Positions 7,287-14,652 of a stretch of DNA of 21,298 nucleotides are shown here, piece after piece. The notes under the pieces were generated by a model. It did no database searches, was not told where the DNA came from, and worked only from the letters and a program-made list of their open reading frames with translations. Location of the stretch: the IMG/VR virus record IMGVR_UViG_3300025138_000454, positions 1-21,298 of that record; one strand, given 5' to 3'. Position 1 is the stretch's first letter, and each line of letters starts with the position of its first letter. A program made the position numbers and the translations under genes. The stretch is from a virus.

Positions 7287-7877
7287 ATGAAAGAGCAAGT
7301 AGATCTGCTGGAGGACGTGGCACCTGCGTCCAATGAATTAGGTGCAATTTCTGATATGGCTCAAAAGATGTTTAACATTCAAGCTGAGTGTGATAATCTT
7401 GAGATGCTGTTGAAGAACAGAAAGCTGGATCTAAAAGCAATCGCCGAACAAGACTTGCCTGATTTGATGCAAGAACTGAACATCAAAGAATTCACCCTCA
7501 CCAATGGTGCCAAGGTGGAGATCAAAGATGTTATCACAGGCTCAGTCCCGAGCGCAGGTGCAATCGCACGTGCCAAAGGTGACACCCAAGACGAGCTTGC
7601 GATACGGCAACAACAATGCTTTGAGTGGTTGCGCGGCAATGGTGCTGCTGACTTAATCAAGAGCAATGTTGAGGTCCAGTTTGGGCGCAATGAAGATGAC
7701 GAATGCAATGCCTTCACACAAGAGCTGCGTGAACGTCAACTTTATTACAAGCGTGCGATTGGTGTCCACCCGTCCTCACTCAACAGCTTTATCAAAGAGC
7801 GTTTGAGCGAAGGCAAAGACATCCCCCTAGACCTGTTCAGAGTTTACACAGGTCGTGCAGCCAACATCAGGAGATAA
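7287..7877 (+). CDS. Unknown phage replication-region protein, 196 residues
   Basis: A 196-residue protein with a likely helical or coiled-coil stretch near residues 20-65 (MAQKMFNIQAECDNLEMLLKN), then a small beta segment (EFTLTNGAKVEIKDV), and a C-terminal half ending in a basic tail (VYTGRAANIRR). No catalytic motif is seen. A TGAGAAAGG six bases before the ATG, overlapping the previous stop region, supports this start. It is followed four bases later by the SSB-like gene, and the pairing suggests a shared role in DNA metabolism. That role is inference from neighbours only. Confidence 0.75.
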   Translation: MKEQVDLLEDVAPASNELGAISDMAQKMFNIQAECDNLEMLLKNRKLDLKAIAEQDLPDLMQELNIKEFTLTNGAKVEIKDVITGSVPSAGAIARAKGDTQDELAIRQQQCFEWLRGNGAADLIKSNVEVQFGRNEDDECNAFTQELRERQLYYKRAIGVHPSSLNSFIKERLSEGKDIPLDLFRVYTGRAANIRR

Positions 7878-7881
7878 TCTA

Positions 7882-8676
7882 ATGGCGAAGAAAGAATTAG
7901 CGAAAAAAGAAGAAAGCAACGTCGTGCTCATGGACATGTTGCTTGAGGATGCAGGAACAGCCAGCGAGGGAATGTCCAAAGACGACATGATGATCCCACG
8001 TCTGTCCATCCTGCAACAAATGTCCCCGCAGATCAACAAGCGTGATGGCGCATATGTTGTTGGGGCTGAAGCTGGTCACATCTATGACAATGTTGCCAAC
8101 GAAGTCTATGATGGAGAGTTTGGGATCACAGTGGTTCCGATCAGTTATCGTCGCGCCCATATCGAGTGGAAAGCGGATCGTGGTGGCTTGGTAAATGACC
8201 ATGGCTCGGACAGCTCATGCTTAGACAATTGCACTCGTGGCAGTCGCGGTGAATACCTCACCGACGAAGGCAATGAGATTGTTCCCACAGGCGAATATTT
8301 TGTGTATGTTGTTGAGGATGATGGAAACTATTCCCCAGCAATGCTTTCAATGAGCAAGTCTCAGTTGAAGCGTGCACGCCAATGGAACTCAATGATCAAC
8401 CGTCTGCAGGTTCCTCACCCACAAGGTGGAGGCACAATCAATCCTGCGATGTTCTGGAACGCCTACACGCTGTCCACAGTCCCAGAAGAAAATGATCAAG
8501 GCTCTTGGTTTGGTTGGAATGTGAAGATGAAGTTTGACGCTAAGTCTGGCGGCATCTTGAAAAACAATCCCAATGGCACTGCTATTTACTTGGCTGCACG
8601 TGACTTCAAGCAACAGGTCGCATCTGGCATTCTTAAGCCAACAGGCACTGTCAATGAGGACGAGGTGCCGTTCTAA
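7882..8676 (+). CDS. Putative single-stranded DNA-binding protein with SSB-type tail
   Basis: A 264-residue protein. I do not recognise a classic OB-fold SSB. Its middle has alternating beta patterns and aromatic residues (FGITVVPISYRRAHIEWKAD near residues 80-100). The C-terminus ends NEDEVPF, closely matching the acidic tip of bacterial SSBs (DDDIPF in E. coli) that recruits repair and replication proteins. It lies directly upstream of the primase. ATG 7882 was chosen over an in-frame start at 7855 because AGGAG is eight bases upstream. Proteins starting like this (DMMIPRLSILQQMSPQINK) are common in phages as unknowns. The SSB role is an inference from the tail and context, and recombination mediator is an alternative. 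Confidence 0.6.
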   Translation: MAKKELAKKEESNVVLMDMLLEDAGTASEGMSKDDMMIPRLSILQQMSPQINKRDGAYVVGAEAGHIYDNVANEVYDGEFGITVVPISYRRAHIEWKADRGGLVNDHGSDSSCLDNCTRGSRGEYLTDEGNEIVPTGEYFVYVVEDDGNYSPAMLSMSKSQLKRARQWNSMINRLQVPHPQGGGTINPAMFWNAYTLSTVPEENDQGSWFGWNVKMKFDAKSGGILKNNPNGTAIYLAARDFKQQVASGILKPTGTVNEDEVPF

Positions 8677-8724
8677 AACAACCGACTGGTTGTTAGGCAA
8701 GCTGCACCACAAATGCAGCTTGCC
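8677..8724 (+). promoter_or_regulatory. Tandem hairpins between SSB-like and primase genes
   Basis: Directly after the TAA of the SSB-like gene lie two perfect stems. The first pairs AACAACC with GGTTGTT around four bases (8677-8694). The second is an 11-base stem, GGCAAGCTGCA with TGCAGCTTGCC, around seven bases (8696-8724). No T-run follows, so this is not a typical terminator. It could protect the 3' end of the upstream message or reduce downstream expression. Confidence 0.6.
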
Positions 8725-8745
8725 GACGAGTCAGAAAGGAAGAAG

Positions 8746-10278
8746 ATGCAGGACACAAAAAGATTCATGAAGCTGTTCCGTGGTTACGAACACGCACATG
8801 GACAATATCGAGTTCAGAAGACAGAAGCAGACGGCAAGATGTCGGGCCGTGCATTGACCATAAGCGAGCCAGCCACCCAAGCCAATTTTGAGTCACACCT
8901 GAATGGTGGCGACTACATCCTAGGCATCATCATGTTGCGAGAGAACAACTCATGCAATTTTGGGGTGATTGACATTGACATCCGAGGTGACGTAAAGCTC
9001 AACGAGAGTTTAGAGGCACTGGAAGAAAAGATACGCGCCACCCCATTGGTGCTGTGCAGGTCGAAGTCTGGTGGCGCACACTTGTATTTGTTTTGCGAGC
9101 CTGCCATAGCAGCCATTGACATGGTCGCCAAGCTCAATGAGTTTGCAGCTGGGCTAGGGTACGGTGGCGCTGAAGTTTTCCCCAAGCAAATAGGTCGCGC
9201 AAACGAACGTGATCGTGGCAACTGGATCAACCTGTGTTATTGGGATGGCGACAAGTCTGAGCGGCATGCAATCCATGAAGGCAAAAAGCTCAACCTGAAA
9301 AAGTTTTTAGATCTTGCGGAGAAGAAGCGAACCACCTATGAGGCTTTGGATAATTTTAAGCCTGACTTGACGAACAAGTTTGAGGATGGTCCACCATGCC
9401 TTCAACACATAATGACCATGGGCTTCCCAGAAGGTGGACGAAACATTTCTTTGTTCAATGTGGGCGTTTATTATCGCAAGAAGAACCCTGACGATTGGCA
9501 AGAAGATCTGATGAGGTTCAACTACGAAAGCATGAGCGAACCCCTGCCCTCTGGTGAAGTCAATGGCCTGATCAAGTCTGTCAGCAAAAAAGATTATGCC
9601 TACACTTGCAAGCAATCTCCAATTTGCAACTATTGCGAGAAGTCCAAGTGCATGAAGCGAGAGTTTGGCATTGGAGGCATTGGTGGCGGTCAAGCCATAG
9701 AGATAGACGCCATCACCAAGTACGAAACCGAAAACAGACAATCCGTGCGATGGTACATCGAGATAGGTGGTGAGCGCATAGAAGTCACGACCCAGCAGCT
9801 TCTTGATCAACGCCAGCTGCAAAAGCTGTGTGTTGAAAAGCTCAACAAGTGTCCGAGCACAATGCCAGGACAGCGTTGGGAACAGCGCATCAATGAGCTG
9901 CTGACCAGTGTTGAAGTGATCTTGGACCCAGACGATGCATCACCCCAAGGCCAATTTGAAAAGATGCTCGACAGCTTCCTGACTGGCAAAGTCCAAGCTC
10001 GTCAAAGAGACGAGATCATGAATGGCAAGCCATGGCACGACATTGACGATGGGAAGGTTTACTTCCGATCAGAAGACCTATTTATTTATCTTGAGGCTAG
10101 GAGGTTCCGATATCCATCCCAGCACCAAGTCTGGTCTTGGCTTAGGACTGTGGGTGGTGACCGCAAGGCATTCCGAATCAAGTCTAAGCCAGTGAAAGTT
10201 TGGTCTGTTCCTGCTCCAGACTTTTATCAAGACGACGATGACTTGGCAATACCAAGCAGTGTGACTGAGGAATTCTGA
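8746..10278 (+). CDS. TOTE-type archaeo-eukaryotic primase
   Basis: A 510-residue enzyme that would lay down primers for the phage polymerase. The N-terminal catalytic domain shows the AEP motifs. These are the metal-binding pair Asp76/Asp78 in GVIDIDIR and the SKSGGAH motif with His112 in a strand (HLYLF), followed by an acidic third motif in NLCYWDGD. Residues 288-302 hold four cysteines (C288, C294, C297, C302) in CKQSPICNYCEKSKC, a probable zinc site. The C-terminal 100 residues look like a winged-helix accessory domain. No helicase domain is fused. Start ATG 8746 has AAAGGA five bases upstream. ATG 8713 lies inside a hairpin and is unlikely. The next gene starts two bases after the stop. 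Confidence 0.85.
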   Translation: MQDTKRFMKLFRGYEHAHGQYRVQKTEADGKMSGRALTISEPATQANFESHLNGGDYILGIIMLRENNSCNFGVIDIDIRGDVKLNESLEALEEKIRATPLVLCRSKSGGAHLYLFCEPAIAAIDMVAKLNEFAAGLGYGGAEVFPKQIGRANERDRGNWINLCYWDGDKSERHAIHEGKKLNLKKFLDLAEKKRTTYEALDNFKPDLTNKFEDGPPCLQHIMTMGFPEGGRNISLFNVGVYYRKKNPDDWQEDLMRFNYESMSEPLPSGEVNGLIKSVSKKDYAYTCKQSPICNYCEKSKCMKREFGIGGIGGGQAIEIDAITKYETENRQSVRWYIEIGGERIEVTTQQLLDQRQLQKLCVEKLNKCPSTMPGQRWEQRINELLTSVEVILDPDDASPQGQFEKMLDSFLTGKVQARQRDEIMNGKPWHDIDDGKVYFRSEDLFIYLEARRFRYPSQHQVWSWLRTVGGDRKAFRIKSKPVKVWSVPAPDFYQDDDDLAIPSSVTEEF

Positions 10279-10279
10279 T

Positions 10280-10456
10280 ATGACAAAGTGGAATTTGGAG
10301 GATCTGAAATTGATACATCGGCATGAATATGAAAGAGTCTGCGAAGAGAATCGCGAGCTGAAGGAGAGGCTTGCTGAGTTGACAAAAGAGCTTTTTGTAG
10401 TTTACATGACAGCCAAGAAAGTTTTAGGGGGAGAAGATGCTGCTGGAAAAGAATAA
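10280..10456 (+). CDS. Mini-protein, 58 residues, coiled coil
   Basis: A 58-residue reading frame opens one base after the primase stop (TGATATG junction) and overlaps the next start by 20 bases. The product is MTKWNLEDLK at the start, then a charged helix (YERVCEENRELKERLAELTK) with leucine spacing typical of a coiled coil. No known family is recognised. The tight junctions on both sides argue that it is translated with its neighbours. Confidence 0.55.
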   Translation: MTKWNLEDLKLIHRHEYERVCEENRELKERLAELTKELFVVYMTAKKVLGGEDAAGKE

Positions 10457-10742
10457 ATTAGCCAAGGCCAAGTTTGCGGAGATCCTTGAAAGGAACCTGC
10501 AACCCAGACCAGAAGCATACCATTATGAAGAGGCTGTTGCTTGTGATTTTTGCGGTCAATACACACGTGGCAAGGTTTACAGAAAATGGCACCTCCACCA
10601 ACTGGCATTGCGCACAACAGTCGACTGCGACTCATGCTTCACAGAGCTCTTTGAGAAAGGAATAGAATATCATGAGGAAAGTCCAGATCATCCTCGGACC
10701 TCCAGGCACGGGCAAGACAACGAAGCTTCTGGGGATAGTTGA
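10437..10742 (+). CDS. Small four-cysteine putative zinc protein
   Basis: A 101-residue protein with two CxxC pairs, C36/C39 (CDFC) and C64/C67 (CDSC), which together look like a zinc ribbon. The first 30 residues are a basic helix. GGGGGAG lies just before the ATG, with only three bases between. The gene overlaps the helicase start by 71 bases in another frame, so the last 24 residues are read from the same bases as the helicase N-terminus, including its Walker A region. That tail is low in structure and probably dispensable. The function is unknown; nucleic-acid or protein binding is plausible for such ribbons. Confidence 0.65.
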   Translation: MLLEKNKLAKAKFAEILERNLQPRPEAYHYEEAVACDFCGQYTRGKVYRKWHLHQLALRTTVDCDSCFTELFEKGIEYHEESPDHPRTSRHGQDNEASGDS

Positions 10743-12132
10743 GGACGCACTCAAACGCGGCATTCCCCCAGAGCGCATTGCCTACCTAGCATTCACACGC
10801 AAAGCAGCCCACGAAGCTGCAGAGCGTGCAATGGATCAGTTTGGCTTCGATGAAGGAAGGTTCCCATACTTCCGGACATTGCACTCTTTGGCCTTCAAAG
10901 AACTAGGATTGCAGCGAGATGAGGTAATGACCAATAACCACTATCGCAAATTTGGCAAGGCCATGGGCATAGAGTTTAAAGGCATATATGATGAAGATCT
11001 TGGCATTCACACTGGTGATGGCTTGGGGGACAAATGCTCAAGAGTTGAGTCTCTGGCCAGAGTTGGCCTACGCACAGTCGACAAACAACATCAACTCTCT
11101 AAGATCAATGACCTGACTCTGCATGCGGTGCGGCAATATGATTCTGCCATGCGCGTATATAAAGAGGACAATGGCCTATTAGACTTCACTGACATGTTGG
11201 AGCAATACAATTCAGCACTGCCAGTTGACATCTGCATATTCGACGAGGCGCAAGACTTGAGCTCATTGCAATACCGCATGGCAATCTTAGCCAGCAGCCA
11301 AGCCTCAGAAGTCTACATCGCAGGAGACGACGACCAAGCCATCTTTGGTTGGGCAGGGGCAGATGTTTCCAAATTCCTGTCTTTGAAGGGAGAGCGGATA
11401 GTGCTGCCCCAAAGCTACCGCATCCCCAAGTCTGTGCACAATCTTGCGTTAGAGGTTGTCGGCCGAATCAAGAGCAGGTACGACAAACCATGGTCACCAC
11501 GCCAACAACAAGGTTCCGTTGAGTGGGTGGCAGACGAGCAACAAGCTGACTTCTCTGGGCATGGGACGTGGATGTGTCTCAGCCGCAGCAAGTACCTGCT
11601 CAACAGGTTCAAGCAATCCGCAAGGCAACAAGGCTATGCATACCTGTTGAATGGCAAGCACTCTTTAGACAACGAAGAGACCAAGGCAATCTTGAGTTGG
11701 CAAAGGTTGCGGTCTGGCAAGCCCCTGACTTTGCATGAAGCCAAAAACATTATCAAGTTTTTCTCTTTCACAGTTGAGCTGCCTAAAAAAGAGTCTTATG
11801 ACCTCAATGATCTGGGACTGCCAGACGAGGCAAAGAACCTAGATTGGATGACTATTCTGAAAGGCATCGCACCAGATGAAAGGGAATACTTGCGGTCTTG
11901 CCTACGCAATGGAGAGAAGTTTTCAGACAAGCCAAGAATATCAATCTCAACAATCCACCAGTCCAAAGGTGGTGAGGCTGACAATGTGGTATTGACCACC
12001 GACATGGGGCGTCTCAGCTGGGAGAACTCACACACCGACGAAGAGAATAGAGTGTGGTATGTGGCATTGACCAGAGCCAAAGAGAACCTTTTCATAGTTC
12101 GGCCTCGCAATTTGATGCACTATCAGCTATGA
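10672..12132 (+). CDS. UvrD/Rep-like superfamily 1 DNA helicase
   Basis: A 486-residue ATP-dependent helicase. SF1A motifs appear in order. They are Walker A GPPGTGKTT (9-17), Ia YLAFTRKAA (38-46), the TLHSLAF motif (69-75), II DEAQD (191-195), III GDDDQAIFGW (218-227), IV LPQSYR (245-250), V STIHQSKGGEAD (426-437) and VI VALTRAKENL (464-473). It is shorter than UvrD (about 720), mainly through smaller 1B/2B insertions. The start is supported by TGAGAAAGGA upstream with ten-base spacing. With no DnaB-type helicase in the window, it may unwind DNA for the phage fork or act in recombination. It is the last gene of unit 1. Confidence 0.92.
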   Translation: MRKVQIILGPPGTGKTTKLLGIVEDALKRGIPPERIAYLAFTRKAAHEAAERAMDQFGFDEGRFPYFRTLHSLAFKELGLQRDEVMTNNHYRKFGKAMGIEFKGIYDEDLGIHTGDGLGDKCSRVESLARVGLRTVDKQHQLSKINDLTLHAVRQYDSAMRVYKEDNGLLDFTDMLEQYNSALPVDICIFDEAQDLSSLQYRMAILASSQASEVYIAGDDDQAIFGWAGADVSKFLSLKGERIVLPQSYRIPKSVHNLALEVVGRIKSRYDKPWSPRQQQGSVEWVADEQQADFSGHGTWMCLSRSKYLLNRFKQSARQQGYAYLLNGKHSLDNEETKAILSWQRLRSGKPLTLHEAKNIIKFFSFTVELPKKESYDLNDLGLPDEAKNLDWMTILKGIAPDEREYLRSCLRNGEKFSDKPRISISTIHQSKGGEADNVVLTTDMGRLSWENSHTDEENRVWYVALTRAKENLFIVRPRNLMHYQL

Positions 12133-12146
12133 GTAAAGCATTGGAA

Positions 12147-12218
12147 ACATTGAGAGAAAAATTATTATGGTCAAAATTGAATTTTATTGTTGCCTTCTCC
12201 TGCAACATCAGCGATACT
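12147..12218 (+). promoter_or_regulatory. Promoter module A of unit 2 with inverted repeat
   Basis: The -35 TTGCCT (12190-12195) and -10 GATACT (12213-12218) are 17 bases apart. An inverted repeat, TGTTGC and GCAACA (12188-12193, 12202-12207), overlaps the -35 and looks like an operator. An AT-rich upstream part contains TCAAAATTGAA. The whole 72-base block aligns without gaps to 20834-20905. TTGGAAACATTG sits further upstream at 12141-12152. Confidence 0.65.
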
Positions 12219-12230
12219 ACGATTGTCAAC

Positions 12231-12240
12231 TGAGAAAGGA
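12231..12240 (+). promoter_or_regulatory. Stereotyped ribosome-binding site TGAGAAAGGA
   Basis: This site lies six bases before ATG 12247 and decides that start over a TTG at 12187, which falls inside the promoter. Confidence 0.75.
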
Positions 12241-12246
12241 AATGAC

Positions 12247-12900
12247 ATGAACAACCCAACCTTCGCCCTGAACATCAAGAGCCTCGTCGTCAAAGCTTAC
12301 GTTAGCAGCAAAGTTGCACAGTCGCAAGGCAACGGCGCGATCCTCTTCACCTCTGCTGAAGAGCTGCTGGCTGACCGCAACATCACAGGCAAGATCCTTG
12401 TGGACGCTTTCAACGAAGTCTCCCCTAAGCCTGTCAAGAAATTCGCTGACAACAAGACTGCTGCTCGTCGTTACATGGCTGCGATTGCTGATCTGCACGT
12501 CGACACTGGCAGAACACTAGTCATCAAAGGCACCAAAGTAACCTCCAAGCCAACCCCACAGGTTGCTGCACTCCCAGGAATGACACCACTCGGTCTCCCT
12601 GCAGACAAGTCAGCGCCAGCCATCAAAGGTGCTCTCTCCGAGATTGTCGTCACAACCACTGACATCACCCCACCAATGCCAACCAAGGCTCGTGGTGCAT
12701 TCGCTGGCAAGACAATCCGCGTGATTGAGCTTGACAATCCTCGCAAGGAAGGCACTCGTGCCCACAAGACATATAGCCTTTACGTCTCTGGTGGCAGCTA
12801 CGAAGATCTGGTTGCCAACGCTGCTGGCTGGAGCACCAAAGGTGGCGTCAGAGAAGATGTTGCCCATGACATTAAAAAAGGACGCATCGAGCTGATATGA
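12247..12900 (+). CDS. DUF3489-like protein with two small DNA-binding-like modules
   Basis: A 217-residue protein, first gene of unit 2. The N-terminal 80 residues (LFTSAEELLADRN, then KPVKKFADNKTAARRYMAAI) resemble by recall the N-terminal part of alphaproteobacterial DUF3489 proteins. A Pro/Ala/Thr-rich linker follows (about 95-145). The C-terminal part (DNPRKEGTRAHKTYSLYVSGG, ending AHDIKKGRIELI) resembles small phage proteins with a helix-turn-helix-like fold. Codons are visibly biased to C-ending ones compared with neighbours, which suggests high expression. A regulatory or DNA-binding role is inference. Its stop overlaps the next ATG as ATGA. Confidence 0.7.
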   Translation: MNNPTFALNIKSLVVKAYVSSKVAQSQGNGAILFTSAEELLADRNITGKILVDAFNEVSPKPVKKFADNKTAARRYMAAIADLHVDTGRTLVIKGTKVTSKPTPQVAALPGMTPLGLPADKSAPAIKGALSEIVVTTTDITPPMPTKARGAFAGKTIRVIELDNPRKEGTRAHKTYSLYVSGGSYEDLVANAAGWSTKGGVREDVAHDIKKGRIELI

Positions 12901-13070
12901 CCTGCAAAGATTGCTATAAGCCAAAACTCAGCGAGCAAGAAATTCTTATCTTGCTCGCTTCGCTTAATGCCTGTATATTTCCGATTGAACAATCCGTGCC
13001 ACAGGCAATAACAACCCATGCAGCGGCGAAGAGAGCCGAACGCAAACTGAGAAAAATGTTGGAGGAATAA
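12897..13070 (+). CDS. Mini-protein with CxxC, 57 residues
   Basis: A 57-residue frame starting MTCKDCYKPKLSEQEILILL. Its ATG overlaps the preceding stop (ATGA) and its TAA overlaps the next ATG (TAATG), so it exactly fills the space between two real genes. It has one CxxC near the N-terminus, a hydrophobic helix (EILILLASLNACIF) and a basic C-terminal helix (AAKRAERKLRKMLEE). Its function is unknown. A 57-residue product with a single CxxC could bind metal as a dimer or be a thiol partner of the flavoprotein next door, both speculative. Confidence 0.55.
   Translation: MTCKDCYKPKLSEQEILILLASLNACIFPIEQSVPQAITTHAAAKRAERKLRKMLEE
12930..12959 (+). promoter_or_regulatory. 11-base stem-loop inside the mini-protein gene
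   Basis: AGCGAGCAAGA (12930-12940) and its exact reverse complement (12949-12959) enclose eight bases. This is a strong hairpin inside a coding sequence at a unit's second gene. It is followed by no T-run. It could slow ribosomes, tune the ratio of upstream to downstream products, or bind a regulator. Confidence 0.5.
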
Positions 13071-14008
13071 TGGTAGCTATTTATGGAGCAGGTCTGGCAG
13101 GTTTGCTGGCAGCTAATATGTTGAGGGGGATGAGCCCAACTGTGTTTGAGGCCCAAGGCTCCCTGCCCAACAACCATGGTGCACTGTTGCGCTTCCGCAG
13201 CGACAAGGCTGGCACAGCTTGCGGCATCCCTTTCAAGAAGGTGCATGTGACCAAGGCAATCAAGTACGATGGCAAGATCACCACTGAGCCAAACCTGTTC
13301 CTGAGCAACATGTATTCCCAAAAGGTCACAGGCTCAATCATGAGCCGATCCATCAACAACCTCTCCGCAGCATCACGCTACATTGCCCCATGGCACCTGA
13401 TCAGAGACATGTCCATGGGCGCAGAAATATCTTACAACATGAGCTTGTCCGAATACTCAATCGCCAACACTTCCGGACCAATCATCTCGACCATACCAAT
13501 GCCAGTGTTGATGAAGATCGTCGGTTGGGACGAGATCCCAGACTTTCCCAAGCAAAAAATATACACCATCCGCGCAACCATTGACCAGCCTGATTGTGAT
13601 ATATACCAGACCATTTATTACCCAGACCCGACTGTCCCACACTACAGAGTTTCAGTTATTGGAAATGTTGTGATCTGTGAGGCTGCTATGCCAATAGACT
13701 CAAAACCAGCACCCCACATTATGAGCATCCTGATGGATGACTTCGGGTTCAGGCCTAGGAAGATAACCAACATCACCTCATCGACTCAAGAGTACGGCAA
13801 GATCCGCCCGATCGATGAGCGTCTGCGGAAAGAATTCATTTTCCAAATGACCACCCAACACAACATCTATTCAGTTGGCAGGTTCGCAACATGGCGACAG
13901 ATCTTGCTGGACGATGTGGTCGACGACATCAAAGTTGTCGAAGAATTCATTCGGGGGAAGTCTGACTACGCCCGATGGATGCACTCTCAGAAAGGAGAAA
14001 ATCAATGA
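13070..14008 (+). CDS. FAD/NAD(P)-binding Rossmann oxidoreductase-like protein
   Basis: A 312-residue protein with a clear dinucleotide-binding start. The strand VAIYGAG runs into GAGLAG (6-11) and ends at the acidic residue Glu27 (VFEAQ) that binds the ribose of FAD or NAD. A second flavin-type signature is likely at YSVGRFATWRQILLDD (267-282). The middle is beta-rich and probably forms the substrate domain. The exact reaction is unknown. The overall plan recalls flavin-dependent amine oxidases, UDP-galactopyranose mutase or protoporphyrinogen oxidase. GGAGG precedes the ATG at short spacing. Its stop overlaps the ThyX start (ATGA), so the two proteins are made together and may work on the same nucleotide pathway. 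Confidence 0.75.
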   Translation: MVAIYGAGLAGLLAANMLRGMSPTVFEAQGSLPNNHGALLRFRSDKAGTACGIPFKKVHVTKAIKYDGKITTEPNLFLSNMYSQKVTGSIMSRSINNLSAASRYIAPWHLIRDMSMGAEISYNMSLSEYSIANTSGPIISTIPMPVLMKIVGWDEIPDFPKQKIYTIRATIDQPDCDIYQTIYYPDPTVPHYRVSVIGNVVICEAAMPIDSKPAPHIMSILMDDFGFRPRKITNITSSTQEYGKIRPIDERLRKEFIFQMTTQHNIYSVGRFATWRQILLDDVVDDIKVVEEFIRGKSDYARWMHSQKGENQ

Positions 14009-14652
14009 AAGTGGAACTCGTAAATTATACCTCTGACGCTGTGGACCTGTTGTTGTTCACCAAGAACACAAGGCTTATGGACGATGAGGACGCCTATAGC
14101 AAAATTGCCGACTGGTCTGAAACAAAGAAGCAGGAGGAGCTGGACTACATGCTCCAGACAATCCGCTCGTCTTGGGAATTCATTGACTACACATTCAACA
14201 TACGTGACGTCAGCCGTGGGTTCACCCATCAGTTCGTTCGGACACGCCAAGCCTCATACGCCCAACAATCTCAGCGCACAGTTGACATGTTTGGCTTCAG
14301 CTATTACGTTCCAGAGCGCATTGAACAACATGCAGAGGCTCTGGAAGAATATGACAAAGCAATGACTGATATTGCCGACGCATATCAAAAGCTCCGTAAG
14401 TTTGTTCCCGCAGAAGATGCACGTGGCATCCTGCCAACCAACATCCACACAAACATTGTCGCCAAGTTTAACTTGCGCACATTGAGTGAGATGGCCAAGT
14501 CACGCCTCAGCCCAAGAGCTCAAGGTGAATATCAACAAGTTTTCAAGCTAATGGTTGAAGCTGTTGTTGCGGTGCATCCGTGGGCAGAACCTTTCTTGAC
14601 CCCCACTCAGTGGGCAGCACCATCAATGGGAAAGGCTCTGAATAAGCCATGA
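14005..14652 (+). CDS. thyX: Flavin-dependent thymidylate synthase, divergent
   Basis: A 215-residue ThyX-like enzyme, which makes dTMP from dUMP using folate, FAD and NADPH. The signature region reads RTRQASYAQQSQR (79-91), matching the ThyX motif RHRxxSxxxxSxR with His80 changed to Thr. Ser84, Ser89 and Arg91 are kept. The His of the usual FEHxxFTF motif is also absent (WEFIDYTF, 57-64). The C-terminal half, ARGILPTNIHTNI and RAQGEYQ, matches the family. AAAGGAG lies seven bases before ATG 14005, which decides this start over one ten codons upstream. The changed residues leave open whether the product is dTMP or a modified dUMP. Confidence 0.88.
   Translation: MKVELVNYTSDAVDLLLFTKNTRLMDDEDAYSKIADWSETKKQEELDYMLQTIRSSWEFIDYTFNIRDVSRGFTHQFVRTRQASYAQQSQRTVDMFGFSYYVPERIEQHAEALEEYDKAMTDIADAYQKLRKFVPAEDARGILPTNIHTNIVAKFNLRTLSEMAKSRLSPRAQGEYQQVFKLMVEAVVAVHPWAEPFLTPTQWAAPSMGKALNKP

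Noticed and set aside
8713-8745. Earlier ATG for the primase
   Set aside because: It lies inside an 11-base hairpin with no ribosome-binding site. ATG 8746 has AAAGGA at normal spacing.
9307-9822. A 171-residue minus-strand frame inside the primase gene
   Set aside because: It overlaps the primase zinc-cluster region on the opposite strand and has no supporting signal.
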